64,000 bases of DNA from Mesosutterella multiformis (GCF_003402575.1 NZ_BGZJ01000001.1:983501-1047500); one strand, 5' to 3'; positions 46,249-57,500 are shown, counted from the stretch's first letter. Translations and numbers: made by a program. Notes: a model not told the origin generated them from the sequence alone.

Positions 46249-47040
46249 TCAGAGACTGAGTTCCAGCACCACCGGAGCGTGGTCGGAAGGCTGCGGCAGC
46301 TCCCGGTAGGCGCGCCGGATTTTCACGGATTCAATCTTTCCGACGAGCGGATCGCTGACGAGCGTATGGTCAATCCGCGCGCCCTGATCACGAAGGAGAG
46401 CGTTATTGCGGTAATCCCACCAGCTCCAGTCACCTTCCGTGACCGGTGCTTTTCTGAACGCGTCCGTGAGTCCCAGGGCAATAAGGGAGTTGAAGGCGTC
46501 GCGCTCCGCGTCAGAGACGAGGATGTGTCCCTTCCAGCCTTCCGGATCCCAGATATCCTCGTCAGTAGGCGCCACATTCATGTCGCCCACCAGAATAAGG
46601 TTGGGGTCCGTACGGAGGCGCGCTTCAATCGCGGACCTGAGCGCGCAGAACCACTCAAGCTTATAGAGATACTTCGCCGCGCCCGGGGCCTGACCGTTTG
46701 GGAAATAACCGCAGACGAACCGGAACGACGCTCCTGACTGAGCCGTAATGGTCGCCGCGGCAAGACGCTTCTGAGGATCCGGATAGCCCGGGATTCCGAA
46801 CGATGCGTCCGACACGGCCACTGATTCGTCACGGGTCAGGATAGCGACTCCGTTATAAGCCTTATGCCCTGAGAAGAGACAGCTGTATCCGAGTTTCCGG
46901 ATTTCATCTTCCGGGAACTTGTCGTCATCGACTTTGGTTTCCTGAAGCCCGATCACGTCGCACTGCTCATCCTGCAGAAACTGCAGAACGTGCGGTAGCC
47001 GGACGCGCAGGGAGTTGACGTTCCAGGTCGCGATTTTCAT
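46249..47040 (-). CDS. xth: Exodeoxyribonuclease III
   Basis: A 263-residue Mg-dependent AP endonuclease/3' exonuclease. Signatures are KIATWNVNSLRVRLPHVLQFL, the catalytic IGLQETKVDD, the GDMNVAPTDEDIWDP motif and the final QPSDHAPVVLEL. It repairs abasic sites. The ATG overlaps the prlC stop (ATGA), so it is translated with prlC. The gene ends 5 bp from the convergent RlmN-like gene, and a short dyad (CTCTGAG/CTCAGAG) spans both stop codons. Confidence 0.95.
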   Translation of the reverse strand: MKIATWNVNSLRVRLPHVLQFLQDEQCDVIGLQETKVDDDKFPEDEIRKLGYSCLFSGHKAYNGVAILTRDESVAVSDASFGIPGYPDPQKRLAAATITAQSGASFRFVCGYFPNGQAPGAAKYLYKLEWFCALRSAIEARLRTDPNLILVGDMNVAPTDEDIWDPEGWKGHILVSDAERDAFNSLIALGLTDAFRKAPVTEGDWSWWDYRNNALLRDQGARIDHTLVSDPLVGKIESVKIRRAYRELPQPSDHAPVVLELSL

Positions 47041-49079
47041 TTGTCTTCACTCATGCCGGAGTGGCGAAGCAGGGCGTCCACCGTGGGCTTGCGTCCGCGG
47101 AAGGCAACGAAGCTTTCCATCGCGGGGCGGGAGCCGCCGCGGGAAATCACTTCGTCAAGCCACTTCTTGCCGATTTCAGGACTGACAACACCGTTTTCCT
47201 CGAAGAGCGAGAAAGCGTCCGCGGAAAGCACTTCAGCCCACTTGTAGCTGTAGTAGCCAGCCGCGTAGCCGCCCGCGAAGATGTGCGAGAAGCTCATCGG
47301 GAAGCGGTTCTCGGGGATCACCGGGATTACGCAGACTTCCTTGCGGACCTGATTCAGCAGATGTAGCACGCTGTCATGCTCCGGATCGAAGTCCATGTGA
47401 AGGAGCATGTCGAAAAGCGCGAATTCAAGCTGACGCACCATCGCCATGCCGGACTCGAAATTCTTCGCTGCCACCATCTTGTCGAAGAGCGCGCGCGGGA
47501 GCGGTTCACCCGTCACGTCATGCTTCGAAATGGATTCAACGACAGACCAGTCCCAGCAGAAGTTTTCCATGAACTGCGAGGGCATTTCCACCGCGTCCCA
47601 TTCAACGCCGGAAATGCCGGAGACCTCAGCCTCATCAACCCGGGTAAGGAGATGGTGAAGGCCGTGGCCGAACTCATGGAAGAGCGTCTGCACTTCGTCA
47701 TGCGTCATCGTGGCGGTCTTGCCGGGCGCGGGTTTCGTGAAGTTGCAGACCTGATAGGAAACCGGTGTATCGAGCTTGCCCTTGTAGAGGCGGCGGGTTC
47801 TGTCGCCATCCATCCAGGCGCCGCCCCGTTTCGTGGGACGGGCATAGAGGTCAAAGTAGAACTGGGCGATCAGTTTGCCGTTCTTATCTTCAATCCGGAA
47901 GAACTTCACATCCGGATCCCAGACGCTTGCGTGATCCTCGCGGATATGAATGCCGTAGAGCGTTTCGACAAGATGGAAGAGTCCCTTGAAGACCGCGTCC
48001 TGCGTGAAGTAGTGCTTCACTTCCTCGTCAGAGAAGGCGTAGCGCGCCTGACGGAGTTTTTCCGCAGCGAAGCTGAGATCCCAGGGCTGAAGCGATTCGA
48101 TGCCGAGTTCCTTCGCGGCAAATTCCCGTAGCTCCTCCATATCCTTCAGCGCGTAGGGGCGGCTCTTCTTATTCAGATCACGCAGGAATCCGACCACCTG
48201 TTCGGGGGTCTCAGCCATCTTCGTCGCGAGAGAATATTCAGCGTAGTTACGGAAACCGAGGAGAGACGCGAGCTTCTTTCTGAGCTCAAGCGTTTCACGG
48301 ATCACCGGCGTGTTATCGAACTTATCGGGGCCGAGTTCGGAAGCGCGGGTCGAGAACGCCCGGTAGGCTTCCTCACGCAGCGCGCGGTCTTCCGCGTACT
48401 GGAGCACGGGGATGTAAGAGGGGAACTGGAGCGTGATCCGATAGCCTTCCTTGCCGGCCTGTTTTGCGGTTTCGCTGAAAAGCAGACGGGCGTCCTCGGG
48501 GATGCCCTTCAGGCGGGAATCATCCGCGAGATCGAGCGTCCAGGCGTTCGTCGCGTCGAGGAGGTTTTCGGAGAACTTCTGAGAGAGGGCGGAAAGCCGC
48601 TCGCTGATCGCCTTCACTTCCTGGCGCTCAGACTCAGGGAGCTCCGCGCCGGAAAGGCGGAAGTCCCGCAGCTCATCATTGATGATTTTCTGGCGGACAG
48701 GTGTCAGGGACTCAAACCCGGCGGCGTCATGCATCGCCTTGTACTTTCCGTACAGGCTCTCATTCTGAGAGAGTCCGATCCAGAACTGCGTGACCTCAGG
48801 GAGCATCTCGTTAAAGACGCTGCGGAGCGCCTCGCTGTCATTCACGGACATCAGGTGGCTCACGGCACCCCAGGCGCGGGATAGACGGAGTGTCGCCGTG
48901 GTGAGAGTCTCGGCGACCGAGTCAAAATCCGCGGGCACTTCAGGCTTCGTCACGGCGTCCAGCGTCTTCTGTGCTTCAGCAATCAGTTCCCGGATAGCCG
49001 GCGCGACATGCTCAGGGCGGATCGCCGCGAAATCGATAAGACCGTCAAGATTAAGAAGGGGATTCTGCGACATAGACAA
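47037..49079 (-). CDS. prlC: Oligopeptidase A (M3 family)
   Basis: A zinc metallopeptidase of about 680 residues that degrades short peptides, including cleaved signal peptides. The M3 zinc site HEFGHGLHHLL is near residue 465, and GISGVEWDAVEMPSQFMENF follows with the third ligand. The C-terminal AGGYAAGYYSYKWAEVLSAD matches oligopeptidase A. The start is either TTG 49079 (AGGA 8 bp upstream) or ATG 49073 (weaker spacing). It precedes xth with overlapping codons and follows folD, an order seen in other Burkholderiales. Confidence 0.95.
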   Translation of the reverse strand: MSMSQNPLLNLDGLIDFAAIRPEHVAPAIRELIAEAQKTLDAVTKPEVPADFDSVAETLTTATLRLSRAWGAVSHLMSVNDSEALRSVFNEMLPEVTQFWIGLSQNESLYGKYKAMHDAAGFESLTPVRQKIINDELRDFRLSGAELPESERQEVKAISERLSALSQKFSENLLDATNAWTLDLADDSRLKGIPEDARLLFSETAKQAGKEGYRITLQFPSYIPVLQYAEDRALREEAYRAFSTRASELGPDKFDNTPVIRETLELRKKLASLLGFRNYAEYSLATKMAETPEQVVGFLRDLNKKSRPYALKDMEELREFAAKELGIESLQPWDLSFAAEKLRQARYAFSDEEVKHYFTQDAVFKGLFHLVETLYGIHIREDHASVWDPDVKFFRIEDKNGKLIAQFYFDLYARPTKRGGAWMDGDRTRRLYKGKLDTPVSYQVCNFTKPAPGKTATMTHDEVQTLFHEFGHGLHHLLTRVDEAEVSGISGVEWDAVEMPSQFMENFCWDWSVVESISKHDVTGEPLPRALFDKMVAAKNFESGMAMVRQLEFALFDMLLHMDFDPEHDSVLHLLNQVRKEVCVIPVIPENRFPMSFSHIFAGGYAAGYYSYKWAEVLSADAFSLFEENGVVSPEIGKKWLDEVISRGGSRPAMESFVAFRGRKPTVDALLRHSGMSEDK

Positions 49080-49110
49080 ATACTTTTTCCTAAATGAATA
49101 GCTGTAAAAA

Positions 49111-49150
49111 GAAAAAAGCTTCCGGCAACAGACGCGGGAAGCTTTTTTCC
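49111..49150. terminator. Terminator of folD
   Basis: AAAAAAGCTTCC pairs with GGAAGCTTTTTT around a 13-nt loop, giving U-runs in both directions. It lies between the folD stop and the prlC start, both on the minus strand. Confidence 0.88.
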
Positions 49151-49167
49151 TCGTGAATGCTTGATGA

Positions 49168-50034
49168 TTAGTTTAGCGACTTCCCGAATTTGCCCAAGGC
49201 GGCGCTCACGGTGTTCGTGAGGAGCATCGCGATCGTCATCGGGCCGACACCGCCCGGAACGGGGGTGACGTAGGAGGCCTTTTCGAGGACGGATTCGGTA
49301 TTCACGTCGCCGCAGAGCTTGCCGTTTTCGTCGCGGTCCATACCGACGTCGATCACGACTGCGCCTTCCTTCACGTAGTCAGCGGTCACCAGTTTCGCGC
49401 GGCCGACGGCGACGACGAGGAGATCGGCTTCACGGCAGACAGCCGGAAGATCCTTCGTGCGGCTGTGAGCGATCGTCACGGTAGCGTTCCGTTCAAGGAG
49501 CATCAGCGCCATGGGTTTGCCGACAATATTGCTGCGGCCGACCACAACGGCGCGTTTGCCCGAGCAGTCGAAACCGATTGAGTCGAGCATCTCGGCGATG
49601 CCGGCAGGCGTGCAGGGACGGAAACCCGGGCGTCCGACGAGAAGGCGTCCGGCGCTGTTCACATGGAAACCGTCAACATCCTTATCGGGGCTGATCGTGT
49701 CGATGACTTTCAGATCCGAGATGTGCTTCGGAAGCGGCAGCTGCACGAGAATGCCGTCAACTGACGGGTCTTCATTCAGGCTGCGCACGAGGTTAAGGAG
49801 GTCTTCCTCGGAGGTGCTTTCCGGAAGACGCTTTTCAATCGAGCGGATGCCGGCTTCTTCACAGGCCTTGATCTTGTTGCGGACATAGACCTGGCTCGCC
49901 GGATTTTCGCCCACGAGGACGACTGCGAGCCCCGGACGGTAGCCGTGCTCAGCTTCAAGCTGAGCAACCTTCACCTTCATATCGGCGCGGATTTTTGCGG
50001 CGAGCGCCTTGCCGTCAATCAGTTTTGCTGTCAT
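49168..50034 (-). CDS. folD: Methylenetetrahydrofolate dehydrogenase/cyclohydrolase
   Basis: A 288-residue bifunctional enzyme interconverting 5,10-methylene-THF and 10-formyl-THF. The catalytic lysine is in [17 protein letters not shown], the substrate motif is [13 protein letters not shown], and the NADP site is [18 protein letters not shown]. The C-terminal [15 protein letters not shown] is also a family signature. Length is standard. It lies 30 bp downstream of the response regulator gene. Confidence 0.97.
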   Translation of the reverse strand: MTAKLIDGKALAAKIRADMKVKVAQLEAEHGYRPGLAVVLVGENPASQVYVRNKIKACEEAGIRSIEKRLPESTSEEDLLNLVRSLNEDPSVDGILVQLPLPKHISDLKVIDTISPDKDVDGFHVNSAGRLLVGRPGFRPCTPAGIAEMLDSIGFDCSGKRAVVVGRSNIVGKPMALMLLERNATVTIAHSRTKDLPAVCREADLLVVAVGRAKLVTADYVKEGAVVIDVGMDRDENGKLCGDVNTESVLEKASYVTPVPGGVGPMTIAMLLTNTVSAALGKFGKSLN

Positions 50035-50064
50035 TCGTTCTCTGTCTGTTCGGTAATGTGCGGT

Positions 50065-50736
50065 TTACTTGGCGGCCTGGGATCCATCGAGGAATTTGGC
50101 CGGCTGTGACGTGTCCATCACGACACGCATAAGATCCGCAACGGTACCAGAATTTGTCTTATCCATGATGCTCGCGCGGTGAGCCTCAACCGTCTTGATT
50201 GAAATGCCAAGGTCATCGGCGATCTGCTTATTGAGACGGCCGGCAACAATGCGTTCCAGCACCTGCTGTTCGCGCGGCGTGAGCTTCGCGAGCAGCGCCT
50301 CGTTCAGACTCTGACGCTCATTCTTCATACGGCGTTCGCGCGCTTCGTTCAGCATGTGCTCCACCTGAGCCTTCAGAGCGGCCTGCTGGAAGGGCTTCTC
50401 AATAAAGTCGACCGCGCCTTTCTTCAGAGCGCGGACCGCCATCGGCACATCGCCGTGACCGGTAATGAAGATGATCGGCAGATCGGCTTTTCTCGCGAGG
50501 AGATGCTCCTGGACCTCCAGGCCGCTCATGCCCGGCATGCGGACGTCAAGCACCAGAACAGCAATCGCGTTCGGATCGTACTTCGCGATGAAGGATTCGC
50601 CGCTGTCATAAAGCTCGACCTTATAGTCGTTTGCTTCGAGCAGCCAGCGAAGAGAGTCGCGGATGGCGTCGTCGTCATCCACGACGTAAACGGTACCCTT
50701 GGTATCCTGAGTCGATGTATTAGAAAAAACCGTCAT
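50065..50736 (-). CDS. FixJ/NarL-type response regulator
   Basis: A 223-residue regulator. The receiver domain has VYVVDDDDAIRDSLRWLLEA, the phospho-acceptor Asp in VLVLDVRMPGMSGLEV, ITGHGDVPMAV and EKPFQQAALKAQ, of FixJ type. The C-terminal LuxR-type helix-turn-helix has LTPREQQVLERIVAG and IADDLGISIKTVEAHRASIM. It pairs with the kinase encoded 97 bp upstream on the same strand. The regulon and signal are unknown; position beside folD does not by itself reveal them. Confidence 0.92.
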   Translation of the reverse strand: MTVFSNTSTQDTKGTVYVVDDDDAIRDSLRWLLEANDYKVELYDSGESFIAKYDPNAIAVLVLDVRMPGMSGLEVQEHLLARKADLPIIFITGHGDVPMAVRALKKGAVDFIEKPFQQAALKAQVEHMLNEARERRMKNERQSLNEALLAKLTPREQQVLERIVAGRLNKQIADDLGISIKTVEAHRASIMDKTNSGTVADLMRVVMDTSQPAKFLDGSQAAK

Positions 50737-50833
50737 CTGATGTCCTCACTCCTTGCGGTGTCCCGGGCCTGAATACTCAATAATCGTGCCCATTAAATAA
50801 CTATAACCCTAGTTCTGCGGAAAAGCTCCTGAC

Positions 50834-53194
50834 TTACGCCTGGAAGGCAGCGCCTTCCGTATAGGCCGGCAGTGTCAGGATGAAGATTGTGCCGCCCCCC
50901 GGATTGTCCTCGACGCGGAGCCGTCCCTGATGCATTTCTGCGATGGAGCGACAGATATTGAGGCCAATGCCCATTCCTTCCGCCTTCGTGGAGAAGAACG
51001 GTTCGAAGAGCTTCGCCTTCACGTCAGCCGGAATGCCCGGACCGTGGTCAGAAATCTCGAATGCTACCTGATGCTCAGCCTCAAGGGGCTTTACGGTAAG
51101 CGTGATCTCGTGGTTCTCGCAGGGTTCCGCGGCTTCCATGGCATTCTTCAGCAGATTGAGAAGCAGCTGCTCGATCATCACGGCGTCGCACACGACGCTG
51201 CTCACTTCAGGAGAAATATCAAGCTTCACCGTGGCGTCCCGCTTTTTCGCCTGAATCAGCGCAAGCTCCATCGTTTCATCAATCAGCTTCTGAACCGGCG
51301 TGGGTGTCATTTCAGGCGCGGTACGCTTCGCGAATGACCGGATCCGTTTGATAATCGCCGCTGCCCGCTCGGCCTGGTTTGACACTTTATTAAAGGCCTG
51401 GGCGCAGTCGCTTTCGGAAAGTTTCCCCATCTGCATCAGCGTGAGAGCGGCAGACGCGTAGTTCGTAATGGCGCCGAGCGGCTGATTCAGCTCGTGGGCG
51501 AGCGAACTCGCCATCTCACCCATCGTGATCAGGCGGGAGGAGAGCTCAGCCTTCTTTTCCTGCTGCGCGACGAGCTCCTCATTCTTCCGGCGCTCGGTGA
51601 TATCGGTGGCAATCTGCAGTTCTGCCGTGAGACCGTCAGTCCAGACGAGCTCACGCTCGCGGACATCAAACCACTTGTCTTCAGGCAGATAGTGAATGAT
51701 GCCGGTCAGAGTGCCGGATGAGGCATCCTTATTGGGAATCTCGGACACCAGTTTCTGATGCGGCGACGGATCGTCTCCCCAGAGGTTGTGATACGTTGGA
51801 TTCGTGTAGAGCAGAATCGTTTCGCCGTTCCGTTTTCCAAGGACACTCACCGCGGAGTCAATCGAATCGAGCACCTTCGTGATGCGTTCGCGGCCGCGCG
51901 CGAGTTCGTCCGCGATTTTCTTCGCCTCCGTGATATCGGAGACCATTTCGAGCCAGCCAATCTGGTTTCCGCTGTCATCGGTGAGCGGGTTGAGTTCGAT
52001 TGACGCGATGAAGGTCGTGCCGTCAGGGCGGGTGACCGTGGTCTCAAACTGACGCCGGAGATTTTCACCGTCAGTCACATCGCGCGCGAGCTTCAGATAC
52101 TCGTCCCGTTCGTGCTCGGACCAGTAGCTGTAAGGGGGCATTTCTCCAGCGATCTGTTTGTTCCCGAGGCGGAAGAGATCCCGGAAAGCGCGGTTCACAT
52201 AAACGATCATTCCCCGCATGTCGGTTACCCGGAGGCCGGAAGCGATGCTTTCGGACATCGCGCGTCGGATCACGGACTCCGCAAGAAGATGCCGGGATGT
52301 CCGACGCTGACGGATCTGGAAACCCGCGAGACCGAGAAACGCCACAAGAAGCGCGGTGCCAAGCCCGAGAATGGAGAGCGTCGACAGATCCTTCGTGAAA
52401 AGGAACGGACGATTGAAGGGGGACACCGAGAGCGTCACCGCGGGCGGAAGCGGCGGCAGAAGAATATCAAACGACTCCTCTGTCGTCTGAGCGACTGAGG
52501 ATGTTGAAATAAACTTTTTCCCGTTCACTTTGAGTGACAGAGACGCGCGGTCAAGAAGCGAGCTCGGTGTCACCTGATGCATGAAGCCCGCAAGCGAAAT
52601 GCGGGCGATGATTGCCTCATTATTAGTCGACGGAACAATGAGATTGATATAGGGGGTTGAGTTCCCCTTGTAGAAATAGGGATTCGAGAAGAGAGCGGTC
52701 TCACTGTCATGAGCGCGCTTCAGGGTTTCCAGCGTGTCCTGCATCGCGAGCTTCTGGCCCGCGGGGAGGCTGAGAGCCTCGAACGCGAATCCTGAGGCGT
52801 ACGAGGTGAGCACGGTTTCATCCTTCACAAGACTGATTTCGACAATCTCGGGGCGGGACTCCATCAGGCGTCTGGCAAGCCCCTGGGCACGGGTGGATAG
52901 GCGCCAGTTCGGGTGGTGAAAAATGCTGAAGGAGTATCGGGAAACCGCTTCGCTCGTCGTCGACAGACGGGCGTCAACAGTTTCCGCGAGCAGCTCCGCG
53001 GACTGAGCAATATCATTCCGCTCATTTGTGCGGTAGATATGCGAGATATAGAGAGCGGAAATAACGAAAACCGAAAGAATCACGGCGAGCGCGATCCATG
53101 TCGCGTAGAAGCCGAAATTGCCCGGCGAGATTTCTTCCGTGCGTGAAAGCCCCTGAAATAGGCTCTCATCTTTTCGCGTTGCGAGGACTTTCAT
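50834..53194 (-). CDS. Membrane PAS-domain sensor histidine kinase
   Basis: A 786-residue sensor kinase. One membrane helix (about residues 30-52), a periplasmic domain of about 230 residues and a second helix (about 270-295) are followed by two PAS regions (ASGLRVTDMRGMIVYVNRAF; and a second starting near VLDSIDSAVSVLGK). Next comes the HisKA motif ASSLAHELNQPLGAITNY and the ATPase boxes LLNLLKNAMEAAE, DHGPGIPAD and GMGIGLNICRSI. The HELNQPLGAI form is shared with FixL/DctB-type kinases. The periplasmic domain suggests an extracellular ligand, not identifiable from sequence. It pairs with the FixJ-like regulator downstream. Confidence 0.92.
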   Translation of the reverse strand: MKVLATRKDESLFQGLSRTEEISPGNFGFYATWIALAVILSVFVISALYISHIYRTNERNDIAQSAELLAETVDARLSTTSEAVSRYSFSIFHHPNWRLSTRAQGLARRLMESRPEIVEISLVKDETVLTSYASGFAFEALSLPAGQKLAMQDTLETLKRAHDSETALFSNPYFYKGNSTPYINLIVPSTNNEAIIARISLAGFMHQVTPSSLLDRASLSLKVNGKKFISTSSVAQTTEESFDILLPPLPPAVTLSVSPFNRPFLFTKDLSTLSILGLGTALLVAFLGLAGFQIRQRRTSRHLLAESVIRRAMSESIASGLRVTDMRGMIVYVNRAFRDLFRLGNKQIAGEMPPYSYWSEHERDEYLKLARDVTDGENLRRQFETTVTRPDGTTFIASIELNPLTDDSGNQIGWLEMVSDITEAKKIADELARGRERITKVLDSIDSAVSVLGKRNGETILLYTNPTYHNLWGDDPSPHQKLVSEIPNKDASSGTLTGIIHYLPEDKWFDVRERELVWTDGLTAELQIATDITERRKNEELVAQQEKKAELSSRLITMGEMASSLAHELNQPLGAITNYASAALTLMQMGKLSESDCAQAFNKVSNQAERAAAIIKRIRSFAKRTAPEMTPTPVQKLIDETMELALIQAKKRDATVKLDISPEVSSVVCDAVMIEQLLLNLLKNAMEAAEPCENHEITLTVKPLEAEHQVAFEISDHGPGIPADVKAKLFEPFFSTKAEGMGIGLNICRSIAEMHQGRLRVEDNPGGGTIFILTLPAYTEGAAFQA

Positions 53195-53378
53195 CTGTTC
53201 ATCCGGGATTTCAGGTCCGCCCGATTTCCCTGTCTCCTTATGCCTGCGTCGGCACTCAGCGCCGCCGCGCCTTCCGTGCTGGATATCGCTTTAATGCGGG
53301 TTCGCCTAAAAGTTTAAGGCCTTGACTATTAAAATGAGAACCAGCAATACATCCCCCAACAAAAAAGCGATATTTCCT

Positions 53379-54038
53379 ATGAATCAGAATGAGCTGAAGA
53401 AGGCAGCCGCGGAGCGCGCGGTGTCTTTTGTTCAGGAAGGCCGGGTTCTCGGCGTTGGTACAGGTTCTACCGTTGATTTCTTTATCGACGCGCTGGCCGC
53501 CTCCGGCAAGAAGGTTCCGGCCTGTGTTTCGAGCTCGGTCCGTTCGACCGAACATCTGGAACGCCTCGGTTTCAAGGTGCTCGATCCGAATGAAGTGGAT
53601 GAGATCGAGGTCTATGTGGACGGTGCCGATGAGATCGATTCCGGCTTCCACATGGTGAAGGGCGGCGGCGGAGCGCTGACGCGGGAAAAGATTCTTGCTT
53701 CTCTCGCTCGCACTTACGTCTGCATTGCCGATGAAAGCAAGCTCGTGCCGGTGTTCGGCAGATTCCCGCTGCCGGTTGAAGTGATCCCGATGGCAGTGGG
53801 TGTTGTGAGCCGTCAGCTGAAGGCGCTCGGCGGTGAACCAAAGCTCCGTGACTTCACGACGGATAACGGCTGCAAGATTCTGGATGTTTCCGGTCTGCAG
53901 ATCACGGATCCCGTGGCGCTTGAGGAAAAGATCAATCAGATCCCCGGTGTTGTGACGGTCGGTCTTTTCGCGCGGCGGGGCGCTGATGTGCTGCTGCTCG
54001 CCACGGCGGACGGCGTGAAGGAAAGCGCCGCGCTCTGA
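53379..54038 (+). CDS. rpiA: Ribose-5-phosphate isomerase A
   Basis: A 219-residue isomerase of the pentose phosphate pathway, exactly the length of E. coli RpiA. Signatures are [18 protein letters not shown], the catalytic [20 protein letters not shown], and [10 protein letters not shown] use [14 protein letters not shown] at 53379; the 19 extra codons upstream are rich in Asn, Thr and Lys and are not conserved. No strong ribosome site is visible. A TTGACT at 53322 may be the -35 of its promoter. It is divergent from the sensor kinase. Confidence 0.95.
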   Translation: MNQNELKKAAAERAVSFVQEGRVLGVGTGSTVDFFIDALAASGKKVPACVSSSVRSTEHLERLGFKVLDPNEVDEIEVYVDGADEIDSGFHMVKGGGGALTREKILASLARTYVCIADESKLVPVFGRFPLPVEVIPMAVGVVSRQLKALGGEPKLRDFTTDNGCKILDVSGLQITDPVALEEKINQIPGVVTVGLFARRGADVLLLATADGVKESAAL

Positions 54039-54066
54039 TTAATGCCGGATTCCGCGGATCGGTAAC

Positions 54067-54101
54067 AGAAAAGGCGGAGGCATATTGCTTCCGCCTTTTC
54101 T
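54067..54101. terminator. Bidirectional terminator between rpiA and yggX
   Basis: AGAAAAGGCGGA pairs with TCCGCCTTTTCT around an 11-nt loop (which itself can add two pairs). Flanking A- and T-rich bases serve both convergent genes. Confidence 0.88.
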
Positions 54102-54119
54102 CTGCGGGATCAATCCGTC

Positions 54120-54404
54120 TTACTTTGCCTCGGTCGGAGGCACGTAGTTCGGCACAGCTTCAGTGCCGACGCCATCGCCGAAGAAGTACTTGTCGCACTG
54201 GTTCAGCAGGTGCTTGCGGACGTTGGGATCCGACAGATTGAGCTGGTACTCATTTACCATCATGGTCTGGAGCTGCTGCCAGCTCTGCCAGGCTTCTTTG
54301 GAAACATTCAGCCAGATCTTCTTTCCGAGTTCGCCGGGAATCGGGGGGAAGTCAAGTCCTTCGAGTTCCTTGCCGAGTTTGATGCATTTCACCATGCGTG
54401 CCAT
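54120..54404 (-). CDS. yggX: Probable Fe(2+)-trafficking protein YggX
   Basis: A 94-residue YggX homolog. The conserved cysteine is Cys7 ([18 protein letters not shown]). [20 protein letters not shown] and [12 protein letters not shown] match the family core. YggX protects Fe-S clusters and limits oxidative iron damage in enteric bacteria. It is a single-gene unit convergent with rpiA and divergent from hrpA. Confidence 0.95.
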   Translation of the reverse strand: MARMVKCIKLGKELEGLDFPPIPGELGKKIWLNVSKEAWQSWQQLQTMMVNEYQLNLSDPNVRKHLLNQCDKYFFGDGVGTEAVPNYVPPTEAK

Positions 54405-54596
54405 GAGTTGGGATCCTTTTCGTTAGGTGCGGCAGAACCGTGAGGCCTTCCTCAACGCTGCCGGCAGACACTTTACTCTTTTTGTTCTGTTCTTCCCGGC
54501 CGGGTACCGGGGCTGAGCCGGCAGAGGCAGAGAAGTGACTCCTATAATTTTGACATACTCCGAATTAACGCTTAAGGCTTTCTGAGCCACCTATTT

Positions 54597-57500
54597 ATGA
54601 AACTGGAAAACACGGGAAAAAGTCTGTCGGATCTCGCCTCTCTCCTTACGGAAAGAAGTAGCAGCGGCAAGGAAAAGGAGAATGAAGCAGGAAAGGCAGA
54701 TTTCGATCCGTTGCATCCATTCAAAGCAAAGAAAAAGCGTTCGGCCGCTGTCCCTGCCGGCGCTAAGCCTTTCTTCCCGAAGGAAGGCGCGTCAGGCTTT
54801 GGCGCCCTGGCCGGACTCAGAGCGGAACCTGAGACCGCCGCACCTTCGGTCTCCCGTAAGACTGAGAAGAAAGCTTCTTCCCTCTATAAGACACCGGCGT
54901 CCCGTCCCGCGGTGAAAACCGCCCGTACGGAGCCGGTGAAACCGGTATCTCCCGCAGCTCGCGAAGTGAAACCGAATCGCCCGGAAGGCCCCCGGCTTCA
55001 GACGGCGCCGGCCGCACGGAAGCCGTCCGTTCCGCGTCCGGATCAGACCGTTCGGACAGAACAGTCTCCGGCACCGATTCAGAAAGAAGAGCCGAGAGAA
55101 GGCATCCGGTTCCCGAAATTAAAGAACGCTCAGGGAAAGTCTCAGACGGCGTCCCAGAAGAAAGAAGCCGGGAAGCCGTCCCATCCGGAGCCGAAGCAGG
55201 ACTCGCATCCCAAAAAACCGAAGCAGCATCACCGCCATGCCGATCGGAGGACGGATGCCGCCAGGCCCGTTCAGATGCCGGTCCGGAATCCGGTGCCGCC
55301 TTTTGAGCTGATGGAGGGGCTCCCGGTTTCCGCGAGGGCTGACGAAATCATCAAAGCAATCCGGGAGAATCAGGTGGTGATCGTGGCCGGCGAAACCGGT
55401 TCAGGAAAAACCACGCAGCTCCCGAAACTCTGCATGATGGCGGGCCGCGGCACAGCGGGGCTTATCGGACACACGCAGCCGCGTCGTATCGCGGCAAGCT
55501 CTGTTGCGAAGCGCATTGCGGAAGAACTGCACACGGAGCTCGGTACGGTTGTGGGCTACAAGGTCCGATTCTCTGACCATACGACATCCGGCATCACGGT
55601 GAAACTGATGACGGACGGTATTCTCCTCGCTGAGACACAGACCGATCCGCAGCTCCGGGCTTACGACACGCTGATCATTGACGAAGCCCACGAGCGTTCA
55701 ATCAATATTGACTTCCTGCTCGGCTATCTGAAGCGGCTTCTCGCGAAGCGCCGCGATCTGAAGGTGATCATCACTTCAGCCACGATTGATACGGAGCGGT
55801 TCGCGAAGCATTTCGGGCGCGACGAGGATCATCCCGCGCCGATCATCCAGGTCTCCGGCCGTACGTACCCGGTTGAAGTCCGGTACCGCGCGATTGAGGA
55901 TGATGATTCAAACGACGACAAGACGCTCATGGGGGCGATTTCTGACGCTGTGGATGAGCTCGAAATGGCAGGCCGCGGCGACATTCTCGTCTTCCTGCCG
56001 GGTGAGCGGGAAATCCGTGAGGCTGCGGAGACGCTGAGGAAAAATGATCCCCAGAACCGCGTCGACATCCTCCCGCTTTACGCGAGGCTTCCGGCAGAGC
56101 AGCAGGAGCGGGTGTTTAAGAGCGGCGGGAAACGCCGTATCGTTCTCGCGACCAATGTGGCGGAAACCTCGATCACGGTGCCCGGAATCCGCTATGTGGT
56201 TGACACCGGGCTTGCCCGCGTGAAGCGTTACTCCTACCGCAATAAGGTGGAGCAGCTTCTGATTGAACCGATTTCCCAGGCGGCGGCCAATCAGCGAAGC
56301 GGCCGATGCGGCCGTGTGGCGGACGGTATCTGCATCCGGCTTTACAGCGAAACGGATTTTGCCCGCCGGCCAGCCTATACCGATCCGGAAATCATGCGAA
56401 GCAACCTCGCAGCGGTCATTCTGCGCATGAAGTCCCTCGGTCTCGGCGATGTGAAGGATTTTCCCTTTGTGCAGGCGCCGCCTGCCCGCGCGATTTCGGA
56501 TGGCTACGCGATTCTCTCCGAACTGAACTGCGTGGATGACCGGGGAGGTCTCACGAAGATCGGGCGCACGCTGTCCCAGCTTCCGGTGGATCCGAAGCTC
56601 TCCCGGATGCTGCTCGCGGCAAGCGAAAATGACGCCCTCGCTGAGGTGCTCATTATCGCGGCCGGGCTTTCTGTTCAGGATCCGCGTGAGCGTCCGCCGG
56701 AACAGGCTGCCGCGGCTGACGAAGCCCACAGGAAACTCTCAGACGCGAAGAGTGACTTCCTCTCCTACGTGAAGCTCTGGAACTATGTTGAGAAAGCGTA
56801 TCGGGATAAGGAGTCGAACCGCAGGTTCCAGGATCAGATGAAGCGTCAGTTCCTGTCGCCCCGACGGCTTCACGAGTGGCATGATGTCGTGAATCAGCTG
56901 CTCGATATGGTGAAGGGGCTGGGGTGGCGCATCAACACCGCGCCCGCAACCTTTGAGCAGGTGCACTGCTCGCTCCTCACCGGGCTTCTCGGCTCTGTCG
57001 GTATGAGACGGGTTGACGCTGACTTCCGTGCGCCGCCTTATATGGGCGCCCGCGGGATCCGGTTCTGGATATGGCCTGGGTCTCCCCGTGCGAAGAAGTG
57101 CGGTCCCTGGATTGTGGCCGCAGAAATCGTGGAGACATCCCGGCTTTTTGCCCGCTGTGTCGCGGATGTGACGCCTGAGTGGATTGAGCGGATCGGCGCT
57201 CACCTTATCAAGAAGAGCTGGACTGAACCGCATTGGGAAAAGAAGCGCGGTGAAGTGGTAGCGCTTGAAAAGGGCACCTTATACGGACTTCCCGTTTACG
57301 GAAGCCGCACCGTGTCCTATGCGAAGCATGACCCGAAACTGTCCCGCGAGATCTTTATCCGCGAAGCTCTGGTAGAGGGAGAGTTTGAATCTCAGGCGCC
57401 GTTCTTCCAGCATAATCAGACGCTGATTCATGAAATCCGCGATCTCGAGCAGAAGAGCCGCCGGCCTGACGTGCTGGTGGATGATGAGGACATCTTCGCT

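Noticed and set aside
46238..46254. Dyad CTCTGAG/CTCAGAG over the stops of the RlmN-like gene and xth as a terminator
   Set aside because: The stem is short and has no T-tract on either side, so I did not call it.
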